Shown: piece after piece, positions 20,980 through 31,543 of the stretch
Layout of the letters: each line of letters starts with the position of its first letter
How positions within the stretch are numbered: the first letter of the stretch is position 1
DNA from: Sabellastarte sp. h YS-2021
Taxonomy: Eukaryota > Annelida > Polychaeta > Sabellida > Sabellidae
Direction of reading: 5' to 3'
DNA: 64,000 nt
Assembly: GCA_964017235.1 (NCBI GenBank)
Contig: OZ024931.1
Coordinates: 141,672,033 to 141,736,032 of the forward strand
Program-made: the position numbers and the translations under genes
Notes under the pieces: generated by a model
Seen by the model: only the letters and a program-made list of their open reading frames with translations
The model's database searches: none
What the model was told of the DNA's origin: nothing

Positions 20980-22506
20980 ACTTTACTTTTGATTGTTTTT
21001 GACACATTCTTTAATCTGTTACAATCTTTTTTGGCATGTTTATGCTCTTTTCCCACACTTGTGAAACAATGGGCACAGATGTGCTTCACATGTAAACCAT
21101 TTATGTCATGATTGCCAGGAAAGCCACAACTTCCTGTCTGATAATTACTACATGGAACTCCATTGCCTGTACCCCTTTTTGTCTGATTATACGAACCACT
21201 ATGAACTATAGCTCTAGCATAAGTCTTTCAGATCTTTTGAATCTTTTTATTGTCCCCCCAATCTAAGACCCCATCTTGCATTCTATGCATGAGTACGGCA
21301 TGAGCACCCTTTGCTGCTGCCCATGTGTTATCGGCCGCATCTTGCATAAGTTCAGTCAAATATTTATACATGTTGGCCCTAAATTCTGGGTTACTTTCTC
21401 TTTGTGCAATACAGAGAAAACCTAACACCCACTGTGTTTGAGTAAGGTCCTCATATTGAGGTCTCTTCCTGAGAGTTCCGACAAAGCGTAATCCTGGGGC
21501 CAGGCAACAGAAACTTATCTTTCCCCCACTTACTCCATACAGTTACTTTTTTACTCAAATCTGGTACAACAATACTAGAATCACCAGTACCTGCTGTGTT
21601 CATCTGATTAGATTGTTCCAACTCCAGCAGGCATGTGTTCACCTGAGCCTGTATGTCAGCTGAGTTACGCAATGTTGACAGGGTGGGGACCACACAATCT
21701 GATTAGTGGCCTGCTGTTGCACCTTGGGTAGCCTGCATCCTGGTTTGTTGCTGTCCTGGTACGACCTCCATGCTTCTTCCATCCCTTGCTGCACTCTGTC
21801 CCTGCCATGTGCATGACAGCTGTGGGGGGGGGGGGGGGGGGGGTGCTGTGTAAACAACAGAAGAATGCACAGGACATAGATGATATGACGATTGAGGTAC
21901 AACAACCTGTCCATATGGTGGAACATACCCAGTCCTAGGGGGTGAGGTGTCTTGACAACCCATACTGGCTGTTGTAAGTACAGGCAGAGCTGATGTGAAA
22001 CACACCCCAACAGAAGAAGATGATACTGGCACTGCTACCCCAGTGGCTTCATTACAGCCCTGTACTGCTACAGAATGAGACAGCTACGTTCTGTGGAGGG
22101 TTGACGTCCTAGTGTTACTTTGTGACTCGATACTGTGTTCAACCTGGGATAAATGTCAAGAAATGGCCCTCAATTCTTGCAAAACCACATCAATTCCAGG
22201 GTGGCCCTTGCCCAAATTCTCGAGTTTCTCAAGTGGAACTGTAGTAAAGTCTGGTATCTCCCTATGCTGAGCAATGATTAGCCTATGTAAGCCCTGGGTG
22301 GTTGCCAAACGCCTGCCACCACTACCAGAGAGTTCATGTTGAAGCCCCTACTCTAGCCCACTAACTGCCTGGGTAGGGGGATGTTGGATGGATGACAGGT
22401 CCTCTATAACTGTATCCCCATGAACCTTGCTATAGCGTTTACCAGTTAGGGGAGAATGCTTGTCTTTACAGGTACTACACTTGCACTGTTTCCCTTTCTT
22501 AGGCAT
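20980..22506 (-). pseudogene. Gag-like protein of the second recombinase retroelement
   Basis: It starts at 22506 with 'MPKKGKQCKCSTCKDKHSPL', a Cys-rich start. A Pro/Ser/Thr-rich middle follows, disturbed by a 20-G tract (proline run in this sense), then 'TELMQDAADNTWAAAKGAHA', and near the end 'GVPCSNYQTGSCGFPGNHD' with 'ICAHC' and later His/Cys, a possible zinc-binding array. Stops (first near 22340) and shifts break the frame. The gag call rests on position before RT and the Cys/His arrays. Confidence 0.6.
21824..21843 (+). repeat. Poly(G) tract, 20 G
   Basis: Uninterrupted G run inside the decayed gag. Confidence 0.95.
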
Positions 22507-24679
22507 ATTAAAGCCACGAGTTACTCACAATATAATGTCCTATATTCTAGCTGGTAGCACTTGCTGAGGAAAGTCTTCTGCTGGCATAGAACTCCACTCC
22601 TACACCAAAAATTGTCCACTAGTTCAGTCACCTTTTCGTGGGTATAAACATAGAAATAACCCCTTATATTGTTGCAGGGGGCGTCCCCATCAATAAATGC
22701 ACACACGAGGAATAAAAATCTTATTAATTAACTTCTAAAAAACTAAAACAACCTATCTACCTCGTTTCCCCACATAACAAGTGTACATTCATTGACTTCC
22801 AACGTGGAACTGACCACAAAACTAGTCCCTATTCAAACCCACGCCACTGTGTATTGATACACCTTGACCACTAGTGACCACTCTAAAGGGGAAGTGCCAC
22901 TTGCTTGAGAAAAAGCGGGAGTCCCATCCCCCAGACTGAACTGCTAGGGTAACCTCCAACCAACTAATGTACAGCTTTTAAGCTCATAATCTTTATTGGT
23001 GGAAGTGAGAAGTTTTTGCTAATATTTAGTTTGTACCAAATTATGGTAAGAGATACTGCACATAATAACTCAAAAACTCAAATCTTTGGGTTTTTTTTCT
23101 TTTTAAGAAAGGCTTTTCTTGTTTTCTCAATTCCCGTGAAAAGGTGTACAGAGGTGCTTTTCTATTGAAATTTTATTGCATTAAGGCCTTTGCACATATC
23201 TGTGGTACATTGTGTCACAACAACAAAGAGTTAAAAGGACACCCAAACTTTTTAGAATCCAAATATACTACAGTATTTGGAATTTGGTATGATTATTTCT
23301 GGTTTGGAAATATCCTTATTTGAGAGATAATCATCAGGCTATTGTAGTTATTTCATTATGCACTAATGCAGTATTTGTCCTGAGTAGGTGGTGCCCTGAG
23401 TAAGCCGGAATAAGTGCACATTTTTATATTAACTAGCGCCACCTACTTTGCGTAATTAGTATTACAAATTTGTTGATAAGGGCCATTTTATATATATTAA
23501 TATTCACGAATCTCTGTAGCCTACAAATACATTATAACCATCGTGAAAGAGGGGTTTTGGGGAGCTTCTGCTCTTTTCTTGTTGCATTTAAATGGCAGAT
23601 ATATTTCAATTTGAATATTGAAGTTTTTATAATCACAGGTGTCCCTTTTAGAATTCATTAAGTATAGATTTGTTTTACTTCTCAATCAATTTACTTCTCA
23701 ATGGTGGACAATAAAGTGAACACCCACAATATATGAAAAATATCACTCATGATATGTCAGGTGTTCAGGGTATGAAGTAATGATAATTTATTACAGGGAT
23801 CAGACAACTGTAAAAATGAAGTATGACAATATAATACACACAAAAATAATTATATAATTAAACATATGACGATATTTAACCATGCGATTACATTTTCGGG
23901 TCCATTCATTTATCTGTTTATGTTCACCATGCTTCAAAATGACTGGATCTCTCTGAAGAAAAACATGATTAAATATTAGAAAAAAATCAGGATCAGTTTC
24001 AGGACATAAAATTCCCCAATTTTCAAAGACTTTGCTTTCTGTCTACATTATACTTAAAGAAAGGATTGGATCTTCAGTTAACATGTGGGTAGGGTATGTC
24101 CACAGGAAGAAGTGATTATATTTAGGAAAACATCTGGATCATATTCTGAATACAAATCCTAAAATTTTGGAAACGCCCCCTGGTGGATGCCTGCGCTTTG
24201 TGAGTGGTTTTTAGGTATACATATATTTGTTACAAAACATCGCACTAAAAATAGAAGACAATGTAAATGTGCATGCTTTGCAGGTGTCGCTTATATGTGA
24301 AAGCTCCTTAAGAAATGCATTCAAGTATATATGTATTCATAAGATCCTGTTTTATTTAACTTATGAATGTCTGTTCATGCATCATGGCCACTGGTGTTAT
24401 GGCACAAAAAGTCCAACAAGGACAAAACTGTAAATCTGTAAATTACACCAATGTGACAATATCCTCTCCAATAACAAAGCTGAAGCTTTCTATCGTGGCC
24501 CACTGTATAATTGTCATCTTTCTACTTATATATTTATGTATATTACTATATTTCCCTGTATGGGTCAAATCGTTTACTTGGTTGTCGTTTTAGATTGTTT
24601 CTCTTTGAAATTTGTCTCACATATGTTACAGTAATTGTTAAGTAACATTTGTATGGAATCTCTGGCCTGCCAAACATTT
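22507..24679. other. Intergenic region without recognised genes
   Basis: Upstream non-coding end of the recombinase retroelement, then AT-rich sequence. A 12-bp inverted repeat (GTAGGTGGTGC at about 23386 against GCGCCACCTAC at about 23437) may mark a small non-autonomous element. Open frames at 24227-24593 lack splice or domain support. Confidence 0.4.
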
Positions 24680-25260
24680 TGTCATTGCTAAGTGGAATAT
24701 ACATGGTAGCTTATAAGTTATTAACTCTGATATACACGTAATTAAGTTAAATATATAAGTTACACAATTTGAATATAAGAGTTAATATCTTGATTGTGGA
24801 AGTTAACTAACACCAGTTAATTCAGTTGAATACAAACCGGTTAACTGACTAGAATATACAAGTTCATAACTAGAGAGAAATAAAAGAGGAAAAACGTGCA
24901 TACACAGTTCATTTGTGTATCCCACTCGTTAGCATTTTTAGAGCTAATAACTTGTGTATTCAAGGAAGTTAAACTTTTTTAATTTCCTTAGTTTTAACAT
25001 TCAAATTAGTTAACTGTTACATACAAGATACTGACTTGTACATTTGAGTTATTAACTTGCATATTAGACTTGGTAACTAGAAACTTAACTGGTGTATTAA
25101 TTTAGTTAACTTGTTTATTTAACATAGTTGACTGGTATATTCAAGTATGTGAAAGTTAGTTAATTTGTGAAGATTTTTTGAAGATACCGCAACTAGTATA
25201 TTAAAGAATATTTGATTTACTAACTGCTTTAAATTAATGCCTACATTTAAATAAGTTATC
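24680..25260. repeat. Degenerate satellite of GTTAACT / ATATTCAAG motifs
   Basis: At least a dozen variants of 'AGTTAACTxGTATATTCAAG' occur in both orientations at roughly 25-35-bp intervals, ending about 210 bp before the start codon of gene B. Similar motifs recur at 27860-27940 before the copied first exon. Confidence 0.6.
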
Positions 25261-25299
25261 AGATATATTCCAGTTAGCCTAAAAACAACAAAAAACCCA

Positions 25300-25562
25300 T
25301 GTCTGGCATTCCAGAGGTTCCATAAACTCCTACTTGGGAGTTAACCTTGTATCCTACACCGCTTTGCATGACTGAGGTTCAACCTTCCAGAAACACAGTG
25401 TGAACCGGACTTTTTGCTAGATTTTAGATCTCAATATCCTGCAGGGATTTGACGTGTGATAATTGTATATTATGGCTTTGGGGATTGTTTTATTGTTCTT
25501 TGCTTTATGGATGCCTCAATTCGAAGCTACAATGAGCAGTAAGTATCTGGTGATTTCTTACT
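25300..25562 (+). repeat. Promoter-proximal/first-exon block, duplicated at 27955-28165
   Basis: 'GGCATTCCAGAG', 'TTGTATCCTACACC', 'TGCATGACTGAGGTTCA', 'CCAGAAACACAG', 'TTGCTAGATT' and 'GAGCAGTAAGT' are shared in order with 27955-28165. This block holds the transcription start region and exon 1 of gene B. I see no convincing TATA box. Confidence 0.8.
25472..25538 (+). CDS. Gene B exon 1: signal peptide
   Basis: ATG at 25472 opens 'MALGIVLLFFALWMPQFEA' followed by TMS, then GTAAGT after one base of the next codon (phase 1). A short N-region, a hydrophobic core (ALGIVLLFFALWM) and a polar end make a typical secretory signal, cleaved perhaps after FEA. No upstream in-frame Met fits. The phase-1 end matches the phase-1 start of the PAN-like exon at 46963, giving Asn at the junction. 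Confidence 0.75.
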
Positions 25563-26247
25563 GTAAGAAGAGTTAATATTGGCACAGGGCCTTACACCTA
25601 TACCCTCACAACCATAATTTAGCCCATTTCATAAATGGGCTTAGAGAGTGAATAAATTATATTGGGAAAATTAATGCTGTGCTACAAATTATCGCTCAGT
25701 ACAAATTACTCTTAGACAAAAGTGAAATAGACATAACTTTTGAAAAAGTACCTTTCAAATGTAGTAAAAAGGTGCAATGTCTCAAAGTGAATGGACCAAG
25801 TGCATACCGACATGCTGTGCAGATAAATGACTATAACTGAAGAATGACCATTGTGTATATTAGGTGGTGGGGGTGGGGTGGGGGTTACTGGGCGATAATT
25901 GGTACAGAGGCAGTAGATCAGAAACGTTTACACCTTAAGTAGTCTGCTAACTAAGGCTCTCGATTTCATGTTAAAATTGTATTATCGCCCCTTGAAAGTA
26001 GGTTGGAACTATGAACGGGTCATAATGAAGTGTGTAAAAGGTTAAATAGAAGTTATTAAGTTGAAATCAGGTCAGACTTGACTTTGGCTTTTTCATAAGC
26101 TAGACCACTGGGATAGATTTTGCTGTCAATGGCATCAAGAACTGGTGATCAAACTGTGTTTGCATCCAAGGTTTTTAAAGGACTTTTTACCAATGCACTC
26201 ACAGGCAATGTTTGGGCTGTCGGCTTTTGTGTAGGCACGCACTCTCC

Positions 26248-26298
26248 GGGGTGGGGGTGGTGGGGGGGTGGGGGGTGGGGGTGGGGGGGGGGGGGGGG
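26248..26298 (+). repeat. G-rich tract (GGGGGTGG... and 16 G)
   Basis: Almost pure G with single T spacers, ending in 16 G. The long open frames over it in both directions encode only Gly/Trp or Pro and are not genes. Confidence 0.92.
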
Positions 26299-26369
26299 TG
26301 ATGGTGTTGTAATCAAAACAGATCAAAATTGGCAAAACAATTAATTTGGTAAAACTCATTTATGTTGCC

Positions 26370-26690
26370 ACTCCAGTTGGGTTTAAAACGCCACCTTTAA
26401 AGTATTCTATAAGTCAGGTCTGGGTATTTCATCTAAAGGGTTGAGAATACAAAGGAATTGTAAGCATAAAAACCTCATAGTGTGAGGATGGGGCTGCCTA
26501 GGTTACCTAAACTAACCTATGAATGTCTCAAGTAACTGTGATACTGAATTACTTCTGATTAGGTATCGTTCACACTGTTCAGACACAACACCCCAGTGTA
26601 GCTTTGTTACAAGAGGCATTGATAAAGTCTTATCGTAGTAGCAAAGGTGATTTCGATATATTCAGCTGTTAAAACAATCCTAACTGAATT
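26370..26690 (+). repeat. Intron block copied at 33640-34000 and 34025-34400
   Basis: Shared order: 'GGGTTTAAAACG..CTTTAAAG', 'ATACAAAGGAA', 'TAACTGTGATACTGAATTA', 'TTCACACTGTTCAGACACA', 'CCCAGTGTAGCT' and 'TAGTAGCAAAGGT'. The downstream copies at 33.6-34.4 kb show the same words with substitutions and small gaps. Confidence 0.65.
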
Positions 26691-26924
26691 TTTTTTATTG
26701 ATTAATCTTTTTCAGTTACATTTCCAAATATTTTAGGGATCTGTTCCAACTATTATGTCGACATTTGACTATAGTTCATGATGCATTCTGTCATGGTAGA
26801 ATTTTGATAGTCATGGGGTAAATACAAAAACATCAATCAAGATATTCTTCAATCTTGTCTAAGTAATACATGACATGTCATACCGGACAAGTGTAAACCT
26901 GCCATATTAGAGGACTTTGCCCTT

Positions 26925-27120
26925 TGGCAATGACAACAGTAAATAAGAGGTATCAAATGAAATGGGCTTGGCCTTGTGCCAACAGCTAGATAATAGCAAA
27001 TGTTTTCTTAAGCTTTGATTCAAGGTAGTGGTGGTTTTGCTAAACAAGCCTATAGGTGTTTAAATCAAAACAATCTCACAGAAAATGCAGTTGGTTATTG
27101 AGTTCATAAACGCCTCTGTT
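26925..27120 (+). repeat. Intron block copied at 38780-38985
   Basis: 'GACAACAGTAAATA', 'TATCAAATGAAATGGGCTTGG', 'AGATAATAGCAAATGTTTTC', 'AAAACAATCTCACAG' and 'GAGTTCATA' match 'GACAACAGTAAATA', 'TATCAAATGAAGTGGGCTTGG', 'CATAATAGCAATGTTTTC', 'AAAACAAGTTCACAG' and 'GAGTTCATA' near 38.8-38.98 kb. Confidence 0.8.
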
Positions 27121-27139
27121 GTGGCGTATGTAGAGTGGT

Positions 27140-27215
27140 GATTCTATTCTATTCTATTCTATTTCGTACTTTTATAGCGCTTAATCTCTGCTAGGCAGAC
27201 TCTAAGGCGCAACAC
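27140..27215 (-). repeat. SINE tail fragment with (ATTCT)n
   Basis: Four to five ATTCT units (27143-27166), then 'TTTTATAGCGCTTAATCTCTG' and 'CAGACTCTAAGGCGCAACACC'. It is the best preserved of three copies in the window (others at 1045 and 49775). Confidence 0.55.
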
Positions 27216-27954
27216 CAAAAATCAAGTTTAAGAAATCATCTACTGTACCTATGATGTACCTATTCACGCCTACCCCTAAAATAATTAAAGGCAGTAACAG
27301 TTATACTACAAATTACCCATGAATACGATCAAGAGCCGTATTCTACAGTAATAGTTAGATATGGTGATCTCAGTAAGGGAAGGTTTTCCCACCTAAGTTT
27401 TTCTTGGACTTTATATTCACGAAACAAAAGCTAGGAATACTCAGTTTCCTAATCTATTACTTGAAATCTAAGAAATACTAAAAAGTTAGAAGTGGTCTAA
27501 GTCTTGTTGTAGAATACACCCATAATGGTATAACTATATACGTATGAAGTGTTAAACATGTGTTCTGTCAAAAAGTACCTGTCTTTGAGAAAACTGAGGG
27601 TGGGCGTAAATTGATCCAACACTTCTAACTATAAAGCGAAAATTTTAACCTCAAAGGGAAATGGAGATGAGACAGGCCTTAGGTTACTGGCCTAGATTCG
27701 ACATCATATGACCTGATTAGACAGCCTATGATTAGATGCCAAACCTGATACACTTCTATATTTTTATTGACCTTTAAATGTTGAGACGGTATGAGATGGT
27801 GTATAGTCCATATTGCAAAGTACAACTCCCATTTCTTTGGCCAATGTATACTAAACTTGCAAACTCATGTATTCAACTGGTCTCATTTAGTTGAGCTAAA
27901 AGTGTGTACACTCTTGTTAATTAACTGGTATATGATAGTCAGCATTAGAAAGTG

Positions 27955-28165
27955 CTTGGCATTCCAGAGCTAAGGTATTGTATTTCCAATATGTGTAAGT
28001 CATCCTTGTACCCTACACTATTTTGCGTGACTGAAGTTCAGTATTCCAGAAACACAGGCTCAGAGGAATTCCAAGTAACTCTCTTGCTAGATTATATATA
28101 TTCATTCCATGCTTCAGTTAGAAGCTATGGCAACGAGCAGTAAGTGTGGTGATTCTTACTAGCTA
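27955..28165 (+). repeat. Duplicate of the gene B first-exon block
   Basis: Copy of 25300-25562; see the matching words listed there. Satellite-like 'TTAATTAACTGGTATATG' lies just before it (27918), as at the original. Confidence 0.75.
28109..28139 (+). pseudogene. Degenerate copy of gene B exon 1 without signal peptide
   Basis: ATG CTT CAG TTA GAA GCT ATG GCA ACG AGC A|GTAAGT corresponds codon by codon to the end of exon 1 (MPQFEATMS against MLQLEAMATS) with the donor and phase intact. The copy has a short AT-rich stretch in place of about 85 bp that encode the hydrophobic core. It might serve as an alternative first exon for a non-secreted form, or be dead. Confidence 0.6.
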
Positions 28166-28596
28166 CCTTTGAGCAGTTTTGTAGCACTTAAGTTTGTCCT
28201 AACTTATCAATATTTTCACTGAAGCTTCCTGTTTCAAATGTGAAAGAATATTTGCTTTAAACTGTTCTACAAATGAACATTCATAGGGGGCTACAAAAGA
28301 CATTTCGGTACAACAACAAAAACCTTTGTACAAATTCAATATAGAATACTATATGGGATGTCAGAATACAGTGCTTGTCATAATACCATGCATCAATATT
28401 CAACAAACTAATTATGGAAAAATATCCATTTCCGTTACAGAAACTAAACAAATTATGCCAAGTGAATTATGTCAAGTTCCATTCAAATTCGATGAAGTAT
28501 TGTATATTGATGGCTAATTTATTAGTGGCTAGATTTCCATACAAAAACAGTAGAGGTGGTCCCTTCAGTATTTACTGTACTTGACAGCAATTACTG

Positions 28597-28735
28597 GGGC
28601 CGATTTCACAAAGGGACTTAGATTTAGCCAAGTTTTTGGCTAAGTCAGGGACTTAAATCTAAGACTTTGGTTTTAGCTAGGTCCGAGACTTAAGTGGATT
28701 TCACAAAGGGTGACTTAGCTAAGTCCAAGCATAAC
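28597..28735. repeat. MITE-like short repeat with internal palindromes
   Basis: 'GGGCCGATTTCACAAAGGGA' and 'GGATTTCACAAAGGG' bracket a segment in which 'CTTAGATTTAGCCAA' faces 'TTGGCTAAG' and 'TTAAATCTAAG'. The 'GATTTCACAAAGGGxGACTTAG' form is a common dispersed invertebrate repeat (family knowledge). Confidence 0.5.
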
Positions 28736-29559
28736 ATATAACCACAGTGGTTTTCTGTGTCATGTGACTTTTTATTTCTGTTCAAAGTATAATATTGGTG
28801 ATATATAGCCTTCATTTAATACATTTTATCAAAGGATAAGTGCTGTTTTGATATGAACAACCTTGTTACCACATATAAACTTCCCGAAGACTACTTTAAT
28901 GAGGTGTTCTGTATAATTATACTTTATTTACAGCCCTTTCAAATTCTGAAGTGAAGAGAAGTTTATGGCAGCCATTTTTAAGTCCTCATAATGCCCCTGT
29001 TCCACCAAAGGACTAAGCCCTGATCCTGTCCACGACCCTTAATCAGGGACAATCGGTGAAAAAAAGGTAAAATGGGCGGGAATACTGAATCGGTGTTAAA
29101 ACCTGGGATTAAGTTCAGATCGGCCTCAGGAAGCCTGAGGAGGCCCCAGGTGGCCCCACACACTCTCCGACTGTTCTGTGACTAAGAACCAATTAAGCCT
29201 TTTTTCTGGATGGTTTGAACCACGATCTTGTCGTAGACATACTGACTGGGTCCCAGGACGCCTCAGGCCTCCTGGGACTAAGCCCCGACTAACCCTCAAA
29301 TAAGTCCCAGTTTCCTCAGGCATCCTGAGGCCTCCAGAGTATTCCCCAAACCAAGATGGCCGATTCTTGTTTTGCAAAAAAACTGGATATTCTGGGTATA
29401 TATATAAATTCCGGGATGTAATTATCATTACTTTTCTAGGAACACAACAGGATGCTACATTTCAATGGAAGACAGCTTCACCAACAATTTAGGGCTTTTT
29501 TAGTTTTTATTCAGTTACATACAATGATATATTTGCTATTTCTATGTCGACCACAGCAA

Positions 29560-30660
29560 CCACCACCAGCACCACCAGCAGCAGCAGCACCTCCACCACT
29601 ACCAGCCAGACAGAGACCTAGAAGAAGGCACAACATGTGGGTCAGGCCATGGCTACTACAGGGAGTGGAGAGGGGGCTTAACACAACATTATGGCTGAAC
29701 TGTATGCCACAGACATTCCGGGATTCACCAATTTCATGAGGATGACCCCAGAATTCTTTGAAATGATAAAGACCAGACTGGAACCATGTCTAGCCAGGCA
29801 GGCCACCAACTACAGAGCTCCAATCAGTGTGGGGAATGTTAGCCCTCGCCATCAGATATCTGGCTACTGGAGAGTCATACACATCATTATCCTGTCAGTT
29901 CAGGGTTGGCAGATCCACCATTTCCAAGTTTCTACCAGAGGTCTGCAGGGCCATCCAGGATGAGTTCACCAGAGATTACTTCAGATGTCCTACTACTCCA
30001 GATGAGTGAAAAGAACAGGAAATGGAATTCAGGATCAGGTGGATCATTCCACATGCCCTGGGAGTCCTTGATGAAGTATGTAGCCCTGAAGAAACCCAAG
30101 AGCTCTTCAGCTCTGTACCACAACTATAACGGATTATTTTCAATAGTAATGTTGGCCTTGGTTGATGGACAGTAGAAGTTCAGATGGGTGGATGTGGGTA
30201 CAGCTGGATCTTTCCCAGATGCCCAGTTATTTAATACCTGTCACATGAAGCAGAAGTTTGATGATGGCAGCATAGGCTTCCCTGACCCAGCACCTATAAC
30301 CCAGGGTGGTCGAGATGTCCCCTGCTTCATTCTGGCAGATGATGCATTTTCCCTGAAGACCTGGCTGATGAAACCCTATGGCAAAAGGATGTTAACCAGA
30401 GAAGAAATGGTTGCCAACTACAGAATATCAAGGGGCAGGAGAGTTGTTGAGAAAGCTTTTGGCATTCTGGTCTCAAGATTCAAAGTGATGATGACCACTA
30501 TTGAACTACCCCCAGCAAAAAGTGAGGGATGTGGTCTTCACCTGTGTGGTTCTGCACAACATACTGAGAAGCCAGTATCAAGGTCAGCATGGTGGTCAAC
30601 AGCCTTTTCAGGACTACCAAATATTCCAAAAACAATTAATCAGCTGTGTTTGTTCCAAAT
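29560..30660 (+). pseudogene. PIF/Harbinger transposase (DDE_Tnp_4 type), frameshifted
   Basis: Pieces in order: Pro/Ala-rich N-terminus, 'RHNMWVRPWLLQGVERGL', 'FMRMTPEFFEMIKTRLEPCL', 'LALAIRYLATGESYTSLSCQ' then 'FRVGRSTISKFLPEVC' (HTH-like), a damaged first-Asp region near 30060 ('ALGVLDE'), 'WVDVGTAGSFPDAQLF' (second Asp), 'CFILADDAFSLKTWLMKPYG', and 'NYRISRGRRVVEKAFGILVS' with the catalytic Glu. At least three shifts and a TAG near 30172 break it. Identification as a Harbinger nuclease is secure; activity is lost. Confidence 0.88.
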
Positions 30661-30679
30661 GACCCAACCATTTGCAAAT

Positions 30680-31150
30680 ATAAGTCCCCCAACCAACAAA
30701 CATATAAATCCAATGCCAAACATAAGTCCCCCAACAAACAAACAAACAAACAGACAAACCCAATGTCAAACATAAGTTCCCCCGACCAACAAACAGACAA
30801 ACCCAATGCCAAACATAACATGCAAAATGGAATAAATATTGCATACATTTTGAAAGCTACTTCCTAATTTCAATTAATTTTTTCTTGTCTTCTGGAAAAC
30901 TAACTGAAACTAAAAGTTTTTCGTTTATTGCAAATCTCAAAATAAAATGTTTTTCCTTTACTTCAAGAAAATTTAGAAAATATAACCATCCAAATAGTTC
31001 TCTTTAGAGTATGGTTTATCTATTTGTTGGTTGGGGGGAGTTATGTTTGTAAATTGGTTTGTCTGTTGGTTGGGGGGAGTTTGCAAATTGGTTTGTCAGT
31101 CCATTGTTTGGGGGTTATGTTCGCTATTGGGTTTGTCTGTTTGTTGGTTT
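30680..31150. repeat. Inverted repeat arms between the convergent Harbinger 1 genes
   Basis: Arm 1 (30680-30815) repeats 'CCCCCAACCAACAAAC' and 'AACCCAATGCCAAACATAA' three times. Arm 2 (31018-31150) repeats the complement, 'GTTTGTCTGTTGGTTGGGGG' with 'TTATGTTTG'. About 200 bp lie between. Both arms include Harbinger stop regions on their outer sides. Confidence 0.7.
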
Positions 31151-31496
31151 CTGGCTATGTGATATCATAATATCTTTAACTCTAGGGATGGTGTCAGTGT
31201 TTCACTTTTTTATTACAAATTTAAACCAATCCCATAGATTTTAAGCTGCAAATGGGCAGATTATTGGCCATATTTGGAGTTCATTTATCTTTTTTTTTCT
31301 ATGTGGCCTTCTGTTGTTATGGTATTACCATGGGTTATTTGTTTCATGTTTGGGGTGGTGTGGGTGTTGGGCATTTTTGTTATTGTGATAAGTATTTGTA
31401 CTGAACTGTTATGTTTTGAGAGGGGAATTTGAATATGAAAAACATGTAGCTATTAATTGTTTTTGGAATATTTGGGTGGCCCTGAAAAGGGCCTAT

Positions 31497-31518
31497 GGGG
31501 GGGGGGGGGGGGGGGGGG
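31497..31518 (+). repeat. Poly(G) tract, 22 G
   Basis: Uninterrupted G run just after the stop of the minus-strand accessory gene of Harbinger 1. Confidence 0.95.
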
Positions 31519-31543
31519 TCGCTGACCCACCCTGACTGGCTGG

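Larger units (their letters stand above)
18120..22506 (-). mobile_element. Second tyrosine-recombinase retroelement (Ngaro/DIRS-like), decayed
   Basis: On the minus strand the order is gag-like (22506-20980), reverse transcriptase and RNase H (20360-19080), tyrosine recombinase (18990-18120). Recombinase rather than integrase, and RT before it, place it in the DIRS/Ngaro order. The RT and recombinase sequences are clearly unlike those of the 8.7-15.0-kb element. Terminal repeats were searched for by eye on both sides (17400-18100 and 22500-22980) and not found. It lies between genes A and B. Confidence 0.8.

Noticed and set aside
21639-22032. Several overlapping Pro-rich minus-strand frames
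   Set aside because: Not separate genes; they are frames of the decayed gag disturbed by the 20-G tract.
24363-24593. 76-codon frame with a hydrophobic stretch
   Set aside because: Looks like a membrane segment but has no splice sites, homology or neighbours; AT-rich DNA gives such runs by chance.
26120-26359. Open frames on both strands over the G-rich tract
   Set aside because: They encode only poly-Gly/Trp or poly-Pro from low-complexity DNA.
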